Part shown: in pieces, positions 1 to 10,230 of the stretch
How positions within the stretch are numbered: the stretch's first letter is position 1
Layout: the number at the start of each line of letters is the position of its first letter
From: Usnea hakonensis
Lineage: Eukaryota; Ascomycota; Lecanoromycetes; Lecanorales; Parmeliaceae
DNA: 64,000 bases
NCBI GenBank assembly: GCA_013423325.1
Contig: BLJB01000119.1
Coordinates: 186,001-250,000 of the forward strand
Direction: 5' to 3'
Position numbers and translations under genes: made by a program
The notes under the pieces: model-generated
Told to the model about the DNA's origin: nothing
The model's input: only the letters and a program-made list of their open reading frames with translations
Database searches by the model: none

Positions 1-1031
1 ATTTTTCGGAGGATGAGCTCGAGTATCATGGGGGTGCTACTGTGCAAGGCTGCCTCTATGTTTGGGCTCGCACCAGCTTCCAAGAGCTGGGTTACTAGAG
101 GCTCGCTACCAGGTGCATGTCGTTGAACGGCAACGTCGAGCAACGTTGATGACTTGTCCAGTCCTATACGCAAATTAGGATCAAGGCCATGGCCCAATAG
201 AAAACGCAACACCGAGCAGTCGCGACTACTCCAAGCATTGCCTTGGAGCGGAAGGCTCGTAGCCCATGAACGTATGATCTGGTGGTGCTCCTCAGTGACG
301 GGATTTAGCGCGCCCATGACCTGGGCCACAATCTCAAGCTGGCCATGAGCAACAGCTACCTTGAAGAGAGGCTGGCCTTTGCCGTCAACGGTGTTGATAT
401 CAGCACCGGCTTCTACAAGAGTTGCGACGACCAAGTTGGCCTGAGGTTGCTGGCATTGCAGGGCTAAAGCCAACGGAGTATCGCCGTTATCGTCCATACA
501 GTGAACACTTGCCCCCCTCTCCAAGGCTAAGTTGACACTATTGAGATTTCCCTTAGCGGCTTCTTGCAGAAGTAAAGTCCGTCCATGCAAGCCAATGCGT
601 TGCTCAATGCTCGCACCACCATCTAAGATTTGACGAACATGATCTAGATTCCCTGATGTCCCTAATTCTGCGAAGGCAGTGCTTGGGCCTCCAAGTAGGC
701 AGATGGCAGAAGGCATGTCCCCGACATGTAGGGACCACTCCAACGGAGTTCGACTGTTCAGGGGTGGAGGTTTCTTTTTAGTCCCCGTGAAGAGACGCTT
801 GCGATTGAGCGCGTGTGCTTTAACTTTTTCCATAGCCGCTTGATAGAGTTGGAGAGCGGAATCTAGATCTCGCCTTTGCTGCATGTCTGCGGCGGAAGCC
901 AAAAGCTGGAGTATGCCATCTTCCAGATGTTCCTTTTTGACAGGTATGATACGTGTTGGACCATCGGGTTGCTTTTCGTCTCCCAATTTGATCTGACCTT
1001 TCTGCTTCGAGGACCAGCTTGCCCTATCCAT
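1..1031 (-). CDS. Ankyrin-repeat protein with MIT-like N-terminus (partial, 3' end missing)
   Basis: An open frame of about 343 codons starts at ATG 1031-1029 and leaves the window on the left. An in-frame TGA lies upstream with no ATG in between, which supports this start. Residues about 30-70 (LEDGILQLLASAADMQQRR and the following ALQLYQAAMEKV) look like a helical MIT-type segment; this is a weak resemblance. From about residue 115 the chain is ankyrin-like: GNLDHVRQILDGGASIE, GNLNSVNLALERGASV, DDNGDTPLALAL, then VATLVEAGADINTVDGKG and LVTQLLEAGASPN. Fungal ankyrin proteins are generic protein-binding scaffolds, so no specific role can be given. The C-terminus and any further introns lie outside the window. 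Confidence 0.75.
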   Translation of the reverse strand, partial: MDRASWSSKQKGQIKLGDEKQPDGPTRIIPVKKEHLEDGILQLLASAADMQQRRDLDSALQLYQAAMEKVKAHALNRKRLFTGTKKKPPPLNSRTPLEWSLHVGDMPSAICLLGGPSTAFAELGTSGNLDHVRQILDGGASIEQRIGLHGRTLLLQEAAKGNLNSVNLALERGASVHCMDDNGDTPLALALQCQQPQANLVVATLVEAGADINTVDGKGQPLFKVAVAHGQLEIVAQVMGALNPVTEEHHQIIRSWATSLPLQGNAWSSRDCSVLRFLLGHGLDPNLRIGLDKSSTLLDVAVQRHAPGSEPLVTQLLEAGASPNIEAALHSSTPMILELILRK

Positions 1032-2256
1032 TATTTTTGTTTGCGTTTGCGGGCGATGAAATTGACAAGAGGCCTTGCTAGGGTGATTGAACTTGTCAGC
1101 GGCGACTGAGAAGCACGCGGTGGTGTCAACTCATGTCGAGATCTCCATGCTGCTGATGTAGAAGCCGATTGAGTCTCTCGAAGTATGATAACATGTTACA
1201 GTGTCCAGCTCAGACTGGTCATGATATATCAAGTCGCACAGGCTGCAGCCTTCGGAATTAAGGTAAAGTACGGACAGCCTCAAAATAGAGTACTTAAAGT
1301 AGCGCCTTGGAGCAGTCTAAAGAGAGTATCTTAAGTAAAGGACAAGCTTGATTTAGGTAGGAGCTACTTGATAGGGCGAGGACACCACTCTCACTCTACC
1401 AGGCCGAGGGGGCTCCCGACGAGTACAAGTCTGAGGCTGAGCGGACATCCCATGTCTCTCAGAGTCTGGAGAAGATTTGTGTTCTTATGAATCAGTCAGG
1501 CAATTGTTAGCTGTCAGAAGATGTTTTCCGAGATAGATACAACATGTTTTGTCCTTAGATCCACAAGGACAATGCTCTCCTGTGCGCGTCGGACCATTAC
1601 CTTCTGCCTTGGCCTATCAAGGAAAATACAAGTTCAAACCCAGACATCTGGGCGCAGGGACTGCCCTTCATTCGATGACTTTTGTCTAATATCAAACGTG
1701 GTTGCGGCAACATCCTGAGTCCTCGACAAAAATACTTGGGCGACTGGAGACTTTTGTTTGGGGTATTTGTTTCGGCGCTTAGCACCAGTCGCTCTCAGCC
1801 AATACCGGGAGGAAGATAATAGCATCAAAAACCAAACCTACAACAACTTCCTGAAACATTTGATCGCAGTAGTTTCACATTCACAGGAGCTTCTATGGCT
1901 TCCTGGTGGATCTGGTGTTCATGCAATGCTTCACTATGGTTGTTGCTATTATTGTCACTCGTTGCTATTGTACGAGTAGCCTTAACCCTACAGAACTCAT
2001 TGTTCAAATCAATAAAACTTCATAATGCTTTCCTTGTCCGCCTTCTTTATTCGTTTCACCACTTTATCTCCTCAATAGACCTGCATGACTTGACGAATTC
2101 TCTTTTGTTCTTTCTTTTTCCTTTCCCTTCCACTCACAGTCTATCACTCTTTCGCTTCCCTAAGACCAGCTGTGCTGTTGCGACATATATTTCAGACAGA
2201 TACTAATATCCTCCGCGGGACGGACCCAGGCAAATTAATACTATTTCATCACCAGC
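1032..2256. other. Intergenic spacer between ankyrin gene and PRM1
   Basis: No convincing complete gene. It contains several AAGTA/TTAAG-rich stretches near 1260-1340, a short coding-like relic (1394-1510, listed separately) and the pyrimidine-rich leader of PRM1 (about 2040-2256, many CTTT and TTCC runs). Confidence 0.6.
1394..1510 (+). pseudogene. Possible relic of a fungal STAND N-terminal domain
   Basis: A 38-codon stretch, starting LYQAEGAPDEYKSEAERTSH and followed by VSQSLEKICVLMNQ, ends at TAG 1508-1510. Stops (TGA, TAG) sit just upstream in the same frame. The pattern of an aromatic residue, an APDEY-like motif and a later leucine-rich helix resembles the N-terminal domain found before NACHT or ankyrin modules in filamentous fungi, where it reads roughly as F-x-A-P-x-E-[FY]. 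Only one helical hairpin is left. It may be a decayed fragment or chance; the neighbouring ankyrin gene makes the first reading a little more likely. Confidence 0.25.
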
Positions 2257-4518
2257 ATGTCTTTCACAGGAAATCAGCATACGCCCTCCTTTCCGGCTCT
2301 ACCTCCATCTCTCTCTGCTGGAGATCATGGCATGCACGAAAACTACGCTACGCAAGATACAGAACGGCCCACACCACACACGCTATCCAACATTACCCCC
2401 TATCTCGGACTTCGCGCTCGATTGTCACAAGTATGGATCAACAGGTGGACCATTCTGCTACTTCTCGTGCTTGTCAGGCTCCTCATCGCCATTGCAGGTC
2501 TGCACAACGATCTAGCGTCAGCCAAGACTGAAGCAATGTCGGCATGTACTGCCGTCGAATCTGTGGGCAGTGCCATGGCCTCCATGCCTCATTACTTGGC
2601 CGCAGGTGTCAACGATCTGGCTGGTACTGGCATCGAGAAGGCCATTGATGGCCTGATGTCCATGCTCCTTCTTACTGTCACCGGCATTGAAGAAATAGTT
2701 GTTTTTGTCATCAACATGATGACTTCGACGTATATGTGTCTGATTACTCTAGTCGTCGCTGGGAGCCTGCACGTTGCGTTGCAAGTCGCCGAAGATGTCA
2801 CCAATTTTCTCAACTCAACTCTCAAAGATATTGGAAACGATCTGTCGTCAGACGTTGCGACCTTTCAAAACGCACTAAACAAGTTTACCAGTACCATTGG
2901 CAACGTGGAAAAGGATTTTGGTGCCAAAAGCGGCCCACCGACCATCAACATCACCGGGTCCTTGGACAAGCTGACCCACCTTCAACTTCCCACCACCTTG
3001 GATGAGGGTTTGACCAAACTGAACAATTCCATACCGACTTTCCAGGATGTGCAGAACTTCACTGACAACCTCATTCGTTTACCGTTCGAAGATCTAAAGA
3101 CGCTCCTCAATGGAAGTCTGCATTTCAGCTTCAATCGTTCCCTACTTCCAGTGCCTCAAAAGGAGGAGATGACGTTTTGTTCGGGCAACAATGGCATCTC
3201 CGATTTCTTCGCCGATTTAGCTGATATCGCAAACCTAGCTCGCCGCGTCTTCATTGCGGTCCTAATAATTCTTGCAGCTCTGGTCTGCATTCCCATGGCT
3301 TACCAAGAAGTACGAAGATGGAACACCATGAAGAAGCGCAGCGAGCTCGTTGCTAACAAATCTCTTGATCCCATGGACGTGATGTACATTGCCTCTCGAC
3401 CATATACGGCGACTGCTGGTATTAAAGCTGCGGCACCCTTTGGGTCATCCAAAAGACAGATTCTCATTCGATGGGTTATTGCCTACGCCACTTCTCCTCC
3501 GGCACTCCTTGTACTGGCGTTGGGTATTACGGGTCTGCTCTCCTGCCTTTGCCAATATGCTCTACTCAAAGCTTTGATGAGAGAGGTTCCAGTTCTTACT
3601 AACGAGGTTGGTCACTTTGCTGATTTGGTGGTTGACAAGCTTGAGAACGCTTCTTCATCTTGGGCTAATGGCACAAATGATGCAATCATGGATGTCAATA
3701 ATGACATCAACCACAAGGTCTTTGGTTGGGTCAATATCACCACCGGCGCAATTAATAACACCCTCAACATGTTCATCAACGATACGATCGGAGTTCTTAA
3801 CAAAACTTTCGGAGGGACAGTACTGTATGGTCCGGTCACAGGCATTTTTGAATGTCTGGTGGGTCTCAAAGTCGCTAGCTTCCAAAAAGGCCTCGACTGG
3901 GTCTCTGACCACGCAGACGTGAACTTCCCTACGATACCCAATGATACGTTCTCTCTTGGTGCCGCAGCCAGCATGGCTGACCCCAGCTCATCCAATGCGA
4001 GCGAGAGTTTCTTAGCATCTCCTGGCAGCGAGACCTCTAGCGTTATCGAGGGCGCTGTTCTGAAGGTGACAAATCATCTTGCCAATGGGATTAGAAACGA
4101 GGCGCTCATATCCACTTCCGTCTTATGCATTTGGCTCATAGTTCTGCTCCTCGGCATCATTCGGGCTCTATATCTGGCGTTCAAACCCGAGAAGGGTCGT
4201 GCTGTCGGTGGACCGTCGTATGCCGGTGATATACCTATGGAAGAGCAGCCTGCCGGCCGTGACTACAGCACTGCTGAGCCAAGTGGGCCTGCACCTGCAT
4301 ACGAGCCTCCAACTTCGAATGCTGCGGGGACGAGGAGACCATTTCCAAGCTTCAGAGCTCCAATGGGACAGAGTACGCCTAGGAGTAGAGGGCAGGAATC
4401 CACGGACGAAGAGCAGTGGCAAGACGAAAAACTGGGCTTCGCAGGGTTAAGGGAGCCGCCAAGGGCATCACTATCGCCAGGGCATTTGAGCCAATACGGC
4501 CGGGTCGAGAAATCATAA
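2257..4518 (+). CDS. PRM1: Plasma membrane fusion protein Prm1
   Basis: Single exon, 753 residues, the usual length for filamentous-fungal Prm1. Prm1 is a polytopic glycoprotein that promotes plasma membrane merger during mating and hyphal fusion. Visible hydrophobic segments: about 64-82 (WTILLLLVLVRLLIAIAGL), 130-175 (two helices either side of MMTSTYMC), 325-350 (VFIAVLIILAALVCIPMAY), 405-440 and 615-640 (TSVLCIWLIVLLLGIIRALY). The two large loops between them carry many N-x-S/T sites (for example NITG, NGSLHFS, NRSL, NITTG, NDTIG), as expected of extracytoplasmic loops. A conserved early cysteine (MSACTAVES) follows TM1. The cytoplasmic tail from about residue 650 is Pro/Ser-rich. The ATG follows a pyrimidine-rich leader. 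Identification rests on overall architecture and recognised motifs. Confidence 0.92.
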   Translation: MSFTGNQHTPSFPALPPSLSAGDHGMHENYATQDTERPTPHTLSNITPYLGLRARLSQVWINRWTILLLLVLVRLLIAIAGLHNDLASAKTEAMSACTAVESVGSAMASMPHYLAAGVNDLAGTGIEKAIDGLMSMLLLTVTGIEEIVVFVINMMTSTYMCLITLVVAGSLHVALQVAEDVTNFLNSTLKDIGNDLSSDVATFQNALNKFTSTIGNVEKDFGAKSGPPTINITGSLDKLTHLQLPTTLDEGLTKLNNSIPTFQDVQNFTDNLIRLPFEDLKTLLNGSLHFSFNRSLLPVPQKEEMTFCSGNNGISDFFADLADIANLARRVFIAVLIILAALVCIPMAYQEVRRWNTMKKRSELVANKSLDPMDVMYIASRPYTATAGIKAAAPFGSSKRQILIRWVIAYATSPPALLVLALGITGLLSCLCQYALLKALMREVPVLTNEVGHFADLVVDKLENASSSWANGTNDAIMDVNNDINHKVFGWVNITTGAINNTLNMFINDTIGVLNKTFGGTVLYGPVTGIFECLVGLKVASFQKGLDWVSDHADVNFPTIPNDTFSLGAAASMADPSSSNASESFLASPGSETSSVIEGAVLKVTNHLANGIRNEALISTSVLCIWLIVLLLGIIRALYLAFKPEKGRAVGGPSYAGDIPMEEQPAGRDYSTAEPSGPAPAYEPPTSNAAGTRRPFPSFRAPMGQSTPRSRGQESTDEEQWQDEKLGFAGLREPPRASLSPGHLSQYGRVEKS

Positions 4519-5100
4519 GAAGACTGATTTCTAGTCAGTCCACGTTCATGTGTGTTTGTACATAATAGAAAAGTCCCCAAGGCAGTGCCTCATCCATTAT
4601 ACTAAATCTTGCGCTACATATCAATCTGTGCACCTTTTCGAGCTTATTGTCTTGAGGCTAGTACTCGACAACCTCTTAGATCATGTCCTTACGTTCACGT
4701 CTTACTCTGGGGTTTGAACGCAAATGAAAAGTACCACTATCTACATTGCCCTCTTGCAGCGCAATTCCAGCGAAAAGCAATACTTGGCCAATAGTTAGAA
4801 GCGTGACACAAGAACTAGACACGCGCTCTCGAGCTGCAGTAGTCTTTCTCGATACCAGCTCTCCCCATAGGATGAGAATGCTGCATATATCAAATAGAAG
4901 AGTATATATTCCACCTGAGTAAAACGATAGAATTAAGTATTGGTTGATTGGTCTAGCGCCCAATCGGACAGCCCTACTCGTACCGAGATTGAAGACCGCG
5001 ACATGACGAGTCCCCAATGTGCCAATTTAGCACAATCGTGACAGATTAACATCACTCACTGAAGAGGCGGAGGCTGTCAATCAAATGTGACCTGAGGACA
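4519..5100. other. Intergenic region, PRM1 3' flank and next promoter
   Basis: 582 bp with no supported gene. It holds the PRM1 3' UTR (AATAG/AATTAA-type A-rich words near 4560-4600) and the upstream region of the next gene. I see no RNA gene or repeat. Confidence 0.6.
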
Positions 5101-6903
5101 ATGGTGTCTCTATTTCCCCATAGAAAGAGACCTGCGCCGTCCAGATATCGCAAGCCATCTTTATCCGGCGCTTATCCCAGACCGAAGCCTCCACCTCAAA
5201 GAACACTCCTTTATACCATCATCGCTGCTTTCATCTTCGTAGCCATTCTATTTTTCGCCTCGCCTGCGGTGCCAGTGGTGCAGGATCTTCGTCTCTTCCA
5301 TCATACACCCACACACAAACCTCCGGCGCAGAAAAATAGTACAAATGGGGACGCAAAGTGGTACAGTGACTGGAAATGGCTTCACCCTTTCTCATATTCG
5401 ATCACACAGGACGAAGACAGGTCAGTGCTGCCACCACTGGTGATAAGACCGCCAATCTACACGTTTTACGACGGCCTGGCCGAGAAAGATGAGAAGATCA
5501 AAGTTGCTGAGAACAAACTCCTCTTGCTATGGAGGAGAGCATGGTGGGCTCAGGGATTCAGGCCAGTCATATTGGGAAGATCAGAGGCGAAGATAAATCC
5601 GCTTTATGAGCAGATTGAAATGCACAAGTTGCAACCGCAGATGGAAGCCGAGATTGTGAGATGGTCGGCCTGGGGCCAGATGGGAACAGGCATACTTGCA
5701 AACTGGCTGGCTCTTCCTATGGGCCCCCATAACGACGCTCTACTATCAAAATTTAGACGAGGTGAATATTCCAAGCTGACGCGTTATGAAGGCCTGGGGG
5801 CCGGTCTTTACACTGGAGAGATGAATGCTATCAACGCTGCCATCTCGGAAGCGCTGAAATCTCCTGACCTGGAAAAGTCAAGCTCATTTTTTGACGTCCT
5901 CAAGCACGAGACAATTCATGTGGATCCCAAGCCAGCTGCTGTTGCATTCTACTCTGCCAGCGCAAACGTCGAACATTACAAGTCCATCACCACCACGCTT
6001 GCCGAGAATAAGGCTGACGGCCTGCGCGATCTCGCACAACTTATCACTTCGCATCTCCACCTCACTTTTCTCAATACGTTTACCGACGGATTTACGGTCT
6101 TGACACCACACGCAGAAAATGCTAATTTACTCACCGGATATGCTCTCGCTCTTGCAGATGCTCTAAGGACCTGTCCAGCTTCCCCTGCTCCACCGTCCTG
6201 TCCCCCAAATGACCAAAGTTGCACGCCATGCTCCTCAATATCTCCCCCTCCAGTCAAGAAACCGGAGTGGTACACTAACAGCACAACTACCTACACCATT
6301 GGCACCATCCCTCACCCTTTCACTCTCGCCTCCCTCCTCTCCGGCAAAAAAGAGATCACAACGCGACACATCCGGCGCGAGACAGAGCGTGATCGCTGGC
6401 TCGGCGCTGTTACGCAGAAAGTACTCGGAGAGCATCTAGGTGGTCCGTCTCGCATCGTTAGCTTTAAAGAAATTGTGGCAAGTAACTGGGGTGTTGCGCG
6501 CGGCTTGTGGATGACAGAAGATCCACCACCTGAGCACAAAGACCTGGAGTACCACTTCGGCTTTGAACTTGCAGAATTCAACGTGACCAGTCCGGAAACG
6601 GATAACCTGCCTTTATCCAAAAAGGAAAAGAAACAGGTGGATAGGTCTTATGCTATACAAAAGATGTTGCTTGCAAGTTCGAATGATTTGTTGAAGCAAA
6701 GGAAGGCAAAGGATGAGAAGCCGGGAGTCAAAGAGATGGTGGAGGCGTGGAACATGGCGGATACAGAGGCGTGGAAATTCGTGAGGGCGTTTGGGGCGAG
6801 GGAGAAAGTGGAGAGAAGCCAATGGGAGGAGGAAGAGAGAGCGTTTGCTGGTGGAGAGGAAGGGAGGCCTGAGGGATGGGGAAGGTGGTTTGATCGGAGG
6901 TAA
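5101..6903 (+). CDS. Type II membrane protein of unknown function, possibly a Golgi glycosyltransferase-like protein
   Basis: Single exon, 600 residues. The first 33 residues are basic and proline-rich (KRPAPSRYRKPSL), followed by one membrane helix at about 35-60 (LLYTIIAAFIFVAILFFASP), the layout of a type II Golgi/ER protein. The lumenal part has recognisable blocks: YTFYDGLAEKDEK, LWRRAWWAQGFRPVILGR, YEQIEMHKL, MGTGILANWLALPMGPHNDA and YEGLGAGLYTGEMNAINAAI. The W-x-x-x-G-F-x-P-V-I-L segment recalls the Rossmann-like start of GT-A transferases, but I see no clear DxD metal motif, so this is inference. Cysteine pairs near residues 360-380 (CPASPAPPSC, CTPC) suggest a disulphide-bonded loop. 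The C-terminal 60 residues are charged and G/E/R-rich. I believe homologues are widespread in ascomycetes but uncharacterised. Confidence 0.85.
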   Translation: MVSLFPHRKRPAPSRYRKPSLSGAYPRPKPPPQRTLLYTIIAAFIFVAILFFASPAVPVVQDLRLFHHTPTHKPPAQKNSTNGDAKWYSDWKWLHPFSYSITQDEDRSVLPPLVIRPPIYTFYDGLAEKDEKIKVAENKLLLLWRRAWWAQGFRPVILGRSEAKINPLYEQIEMHKLQPQMEAEIVRWSAWGQMGTGILANWLALPMGPHNDALLSKFRRGEYSKLTRYEGLGAGLYTGEMNAINAAISEALKSPDLEKSSSFFDVLKHETIHVDPKPAAVAFYSASANVEHYKSITTTLAENKADGLRDLAQLITSHLHLTFLNTFTDGFTVLTPHAENANLLTGYALALADALRTCPASPAPPSCPPNDQSCTPCSSISPPPVKKPEWYTNSTTTYTIGTIPHPFTLASLLSGKKEITTRHIRRETERDRWLGAVTQKVLGEHLGGPSRIVSFKEIVASNWGVARGLWMTEDPPPEHKDLEYHFGFELAEFNVTSPETDNLPLSKKEKKQVDRSYAIQKMLLASSNDLLKQRKAKDEKPGVKEMVEAWNMADTEAWKFVRAFGAREKVERSQWEEEERAFAGGEEGRPEGWGRWFDRR

Positions 6904-7564
6904 GTCGCATGTAAGTAAGCGAATTCTGCCATCGCTCGTGTTTTCCAAGACGTGACTGTCTGGTTCATTCCATGGCTAAGGTAATTCAAAGCATCAACAG
7001 ATTCTGGTCAATATGATCCGCATATTGACATTGATCTATCTTTATATTTGTTCTACAATTGGGATCGCGAAAGCAAAGACCTTGACTTTGGAGGGATTCT
7101 TTCGTTCGTTTCGATTGGTGATGCGCGTCGGCTTTTCCCTTCGTTGGGATATCACCGTGGTTGGTAGGTTGTCAGTGTTAGTGTGGCTTGAACTTTTTCG
7201 ATACTTCCATGTCTTCCAGCAGATCAAGCCAATGAATACCCGGGAATCGGTGTTTCCTTCTTGGCTTGTAGGAAGTCAATTATGGCTAGGTCTCACACAC
7301 TCAGCCCCTCAGCCCCCAAAGCAACTCTATGGTATCATTTATCTCAGCTTGGGCTGACGGTTGTTTCTGAAACTGTTCCTAGCATAGTACTATGATACTA
7401 GCGTCTAATTGGCGAACCCTATCTGCATTTGCTCCGATCATCAGCTCAGCCCTCGCCGCAGAACAACATGATTGCAAGAGTACACTTCAACAACATACAT
7501 AGCTTCTACTCCTTCCATACTCGACTAAATTCCTTCGCAGCACAGATACATCACTTAATCCACA
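6904..7564. other. Intergenic region upstream of the MFS gene
   Basis: 661 bp without a supported gene. The last 130 bp are A/C-rich with ACAACATACAT and CTTCTACTCC runs typical of a fungal 5' UTR. No RNA gene or repeat seen. Confidence 0.55.
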
Positions 7565-9781
7565 ATGGTGGAGCCTCTCGGCCCAGAGGTCTACCTCGCC
7601 GTCGCCGACTCTATGCGTGATGCAGTCGACAAGTATAGAGACAAGAAATGCGTCAATCAGAACAAGAAATTGGCAATCGTCAGTGTTGCTAATTCAAGAC
7701 CGAGCAATACCTTACCAGCAGATCAGCTGCTTATGCGTTCCGGGTTGAAGGTAGGCATTGATGGCTATTTGCAATGGGATTTGGGCAGTCCGGCGCATCC
7801 GGCAAATTGGTCGAGGCGGAGAAAGACTTATGATCTTGGTTTAATCTTGTTCTTGGAGTTCTTCATGAGCACCATTGGTGCTGGGGGCACTCCGGCCTCC
7901 GTTTTTGGATTGGGGGCCTTGGGCCAGAAGAGCGAGGTGGGACTCGTTGTGTTTACCACAACGTATGTTCAGAGACATCCGGAGGGTTCGTTTTAATGCA
8001 CGAAGGCTCAATCATATCTAGGTACCTGCTCGGCCAAGCGCTGGGTATTTTACTTTTTGCCCCGTACTCCGACAAGCTAGATCGGAGGACGCTGTATATC
8101 GCCTCAGCGTTCCTCTACAGCGTCTTTTGCCTCCCAGTGGCTGCAGCTTCAAACATGGCAGGTGTCTCCGTTGGGCGTCTTGTCACCGGTGTAATCTCTG
8201 CTATCCCGGCCGTTACTACTCGTCGAAGCATCGAAGACCTTTTCCTCGCTGAAGGTCGCATGTGGGCTTTCTTTCTTTGGGCGTTGGTGACGAATTTGGG
8301 TCTTGTTCTTGGGCCAATCTACGCGAGCTATGTTGCTGTCTCGCTCAGCTGGTACATTCCATCCTCCCATATCATACTCAGGGGATTTGTCTGACGTGCA
8401 GCTCAGGCGCTGGGCTTTCTACCTCGCAACTATCATCGTGGCCGCCACGGGTATACTGATGTACTTTACGCGCGAATCTCACACCTCCCAGCTCCTCGAA
8501 CGCAAAGTCGCTGCTATTCAGTCTAGTCGTGCAGATTTGAACCTCCGCACTGCCCCTCGCCTCTCAAACTTCCAGCCCGTAGCTTCTATCTTCACCAATC
8601 CAACCATCTTCATCTCATCCATAATTAATGCCTTTAGCACCGCGCTCCTATACCTCTTCGCTGTTGCCTTTCCTCTCATCTACGCACACTACTCGTGGAA
8701 CAGACAGAAGACCACACTAATCTTTCTGTTCATTGCCCTCGGTCTCCTCGTCAGCACACTCACCCGCTTCCACGACCGCCACGCCACTCGTAAACACTGC
8801 CTTACCAACCGCAGCCCCGCTCCGGAAAACGGTCTCTTTGGCCTTACTATCGGGGCACCAGTGCTAGCGGTGGGCTTGTGGTGGTTTGCATGGACCATTC
8901 CCGGCGCCCACGTAAAGGCAGTCGCGTGGCCTGCCTCCGCAGTCTCTCTCATCCTCCTCGGCTACGGCATAAACGAATCCTCAACCGTGCTGCCGCGCTA
9001 CCTTATCGAATCCCAAAAGAGCCCCATCGACGCCGCAAGCGCCTTTGCAGCCACGCTCTTCGTCAGAGCGCTCCTCGGCGCCGTCGTCCCGCTCTTCACG
9101 CGCCAATTGTTCGAACAGCTCGGCAACAACACTGCCGGCAGCGTCCTGGCGGCCATCGCCACGGCATTCTGCTTCCTTCCATTCATCCTCATCAGATTCG
9201 GCGCGACACTGAGGAGTGGGCGTAGCTCCTCTGGCCGCACGCCTAACGATGACTTTGATGACAACGATGGAAACGTACAAGAAATCCCCGTCGAAAAGGC
9301 GCCGAAACCGAAAAAAACGGTCCGCTGGGACGATGAGACTGCTGTCTCGAACAATGATGATGAAGATGACGGCTCGGAAATGACGAAAAGCGAGACCGCG
9401 ACGGTAATGGTGACAGATACTGAAAGTATCGCCGACTCCAATCTCTCAAGCACAGAGACGATGGTGCCGGAGCCCGAGACCGAGAGCGCTGCTATGGAGC
9501 GTAGGGAGATGGGATCGCATTTTGAAGAGCAGGTGGCGCGGAGGGATGGTGGGAGTGTGGAGGGTGATGCGAAGGGGAGAGGGGTGGGGGAGAGGGGTGC
9601 TGCTGGTGCTGCTGGTAGTCGTCCTTGTGCAGGGAGTACGAAGGAGGGAAAAGAGGATCAGAGGAGTGAAACGAACGACAAGCACGAGACGAATAAAGAT
9701 GCTGATAACGGAGAGGATACCCTGGCCGGCTTCTTGGGCGTGGATTTCGAGCGGGTGGTTGCGTTTCCGCTTTTCTTTTAG
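7565..9781 (+). CDS. Major facilitator superfamily transporter (DHA1/polyamine-drug type)
   Basis: Three exons: 7565-7962, 8022-8351, 8407-9781; introns of 59 and 55 bp give a continuous 700-residue product. Joins read VVFTT-T-YLLGQALGIL and SLSW-RWAFYL, as expected for the family. The N-terminus has the DHA1-like YLQWDLGSPAHPANWSRRRK. The loop after TM2 carries APYSDKLDRRTLY, a form of the conserved GxxxDRxGRR signature, and GRLVTGVISAIPAVTTRRSI covers motif C-like glycine positions. About ten to twelve helices are visible up to residue about 500 (for example SVLAAIATAFCFLPFILIRF). The remaining 190 residues are an acidic, Ser/Glu-rich cytoplasmic tail (NNDDEDDGSE, TETESAAME), much longer than usual for this family. 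The substrate cannot be told; efflux or polyamine transport is possible. Confidence 0.85.
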
Positions 9782-10230
9782 GGGGAAAGGATACCTTATC
9801 TACCTATGTTGGCTTGGGGCATGGCGTGGTTGGGGGGCTGGGTTGGGGGGGTTGGTTGTCAAAAGATTTGGTTGGGTGGTTCTTTGATGTGGCTTTGATT
9901 TATGATACCGGTATAGCGAGGGTGCTGAGTGGGTTGCATTGATCTATCAGGGCGAGCAAATTCTGGTGTTGTGTGTTGATGTTGGTACTGAGGGTTTGAA
10001 GTTTCAATGCATGCTGTCGTCCATATTCGAAAAGAAATTACTTATCAACCTTGGTAACTCCAATTCCCACTATCCATGACGATTCGCAAACCATGCCCGT
10101 CACGCGCTTTTCCATTGCGCGTTTCAGCGTCACACACATGTCCTCGTATCCATATCCAACAATTCACTACGCCCACAGCGATCGCACCTCTTATACGAAA
10201 AACACCCACAGAACCATCCATCCCAGTCCC
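9782..10230. other. Convergent 3' intergenic region
   Basis: 449 bp between two convergent genes. The left part is strongly G/T-rich on the plus strand (GGGGGGCTGGGTTGGGGGGGTTGG near 9830-9855). It probably contains both 3' UTRs. No gene seen. Confidence 0.6.
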
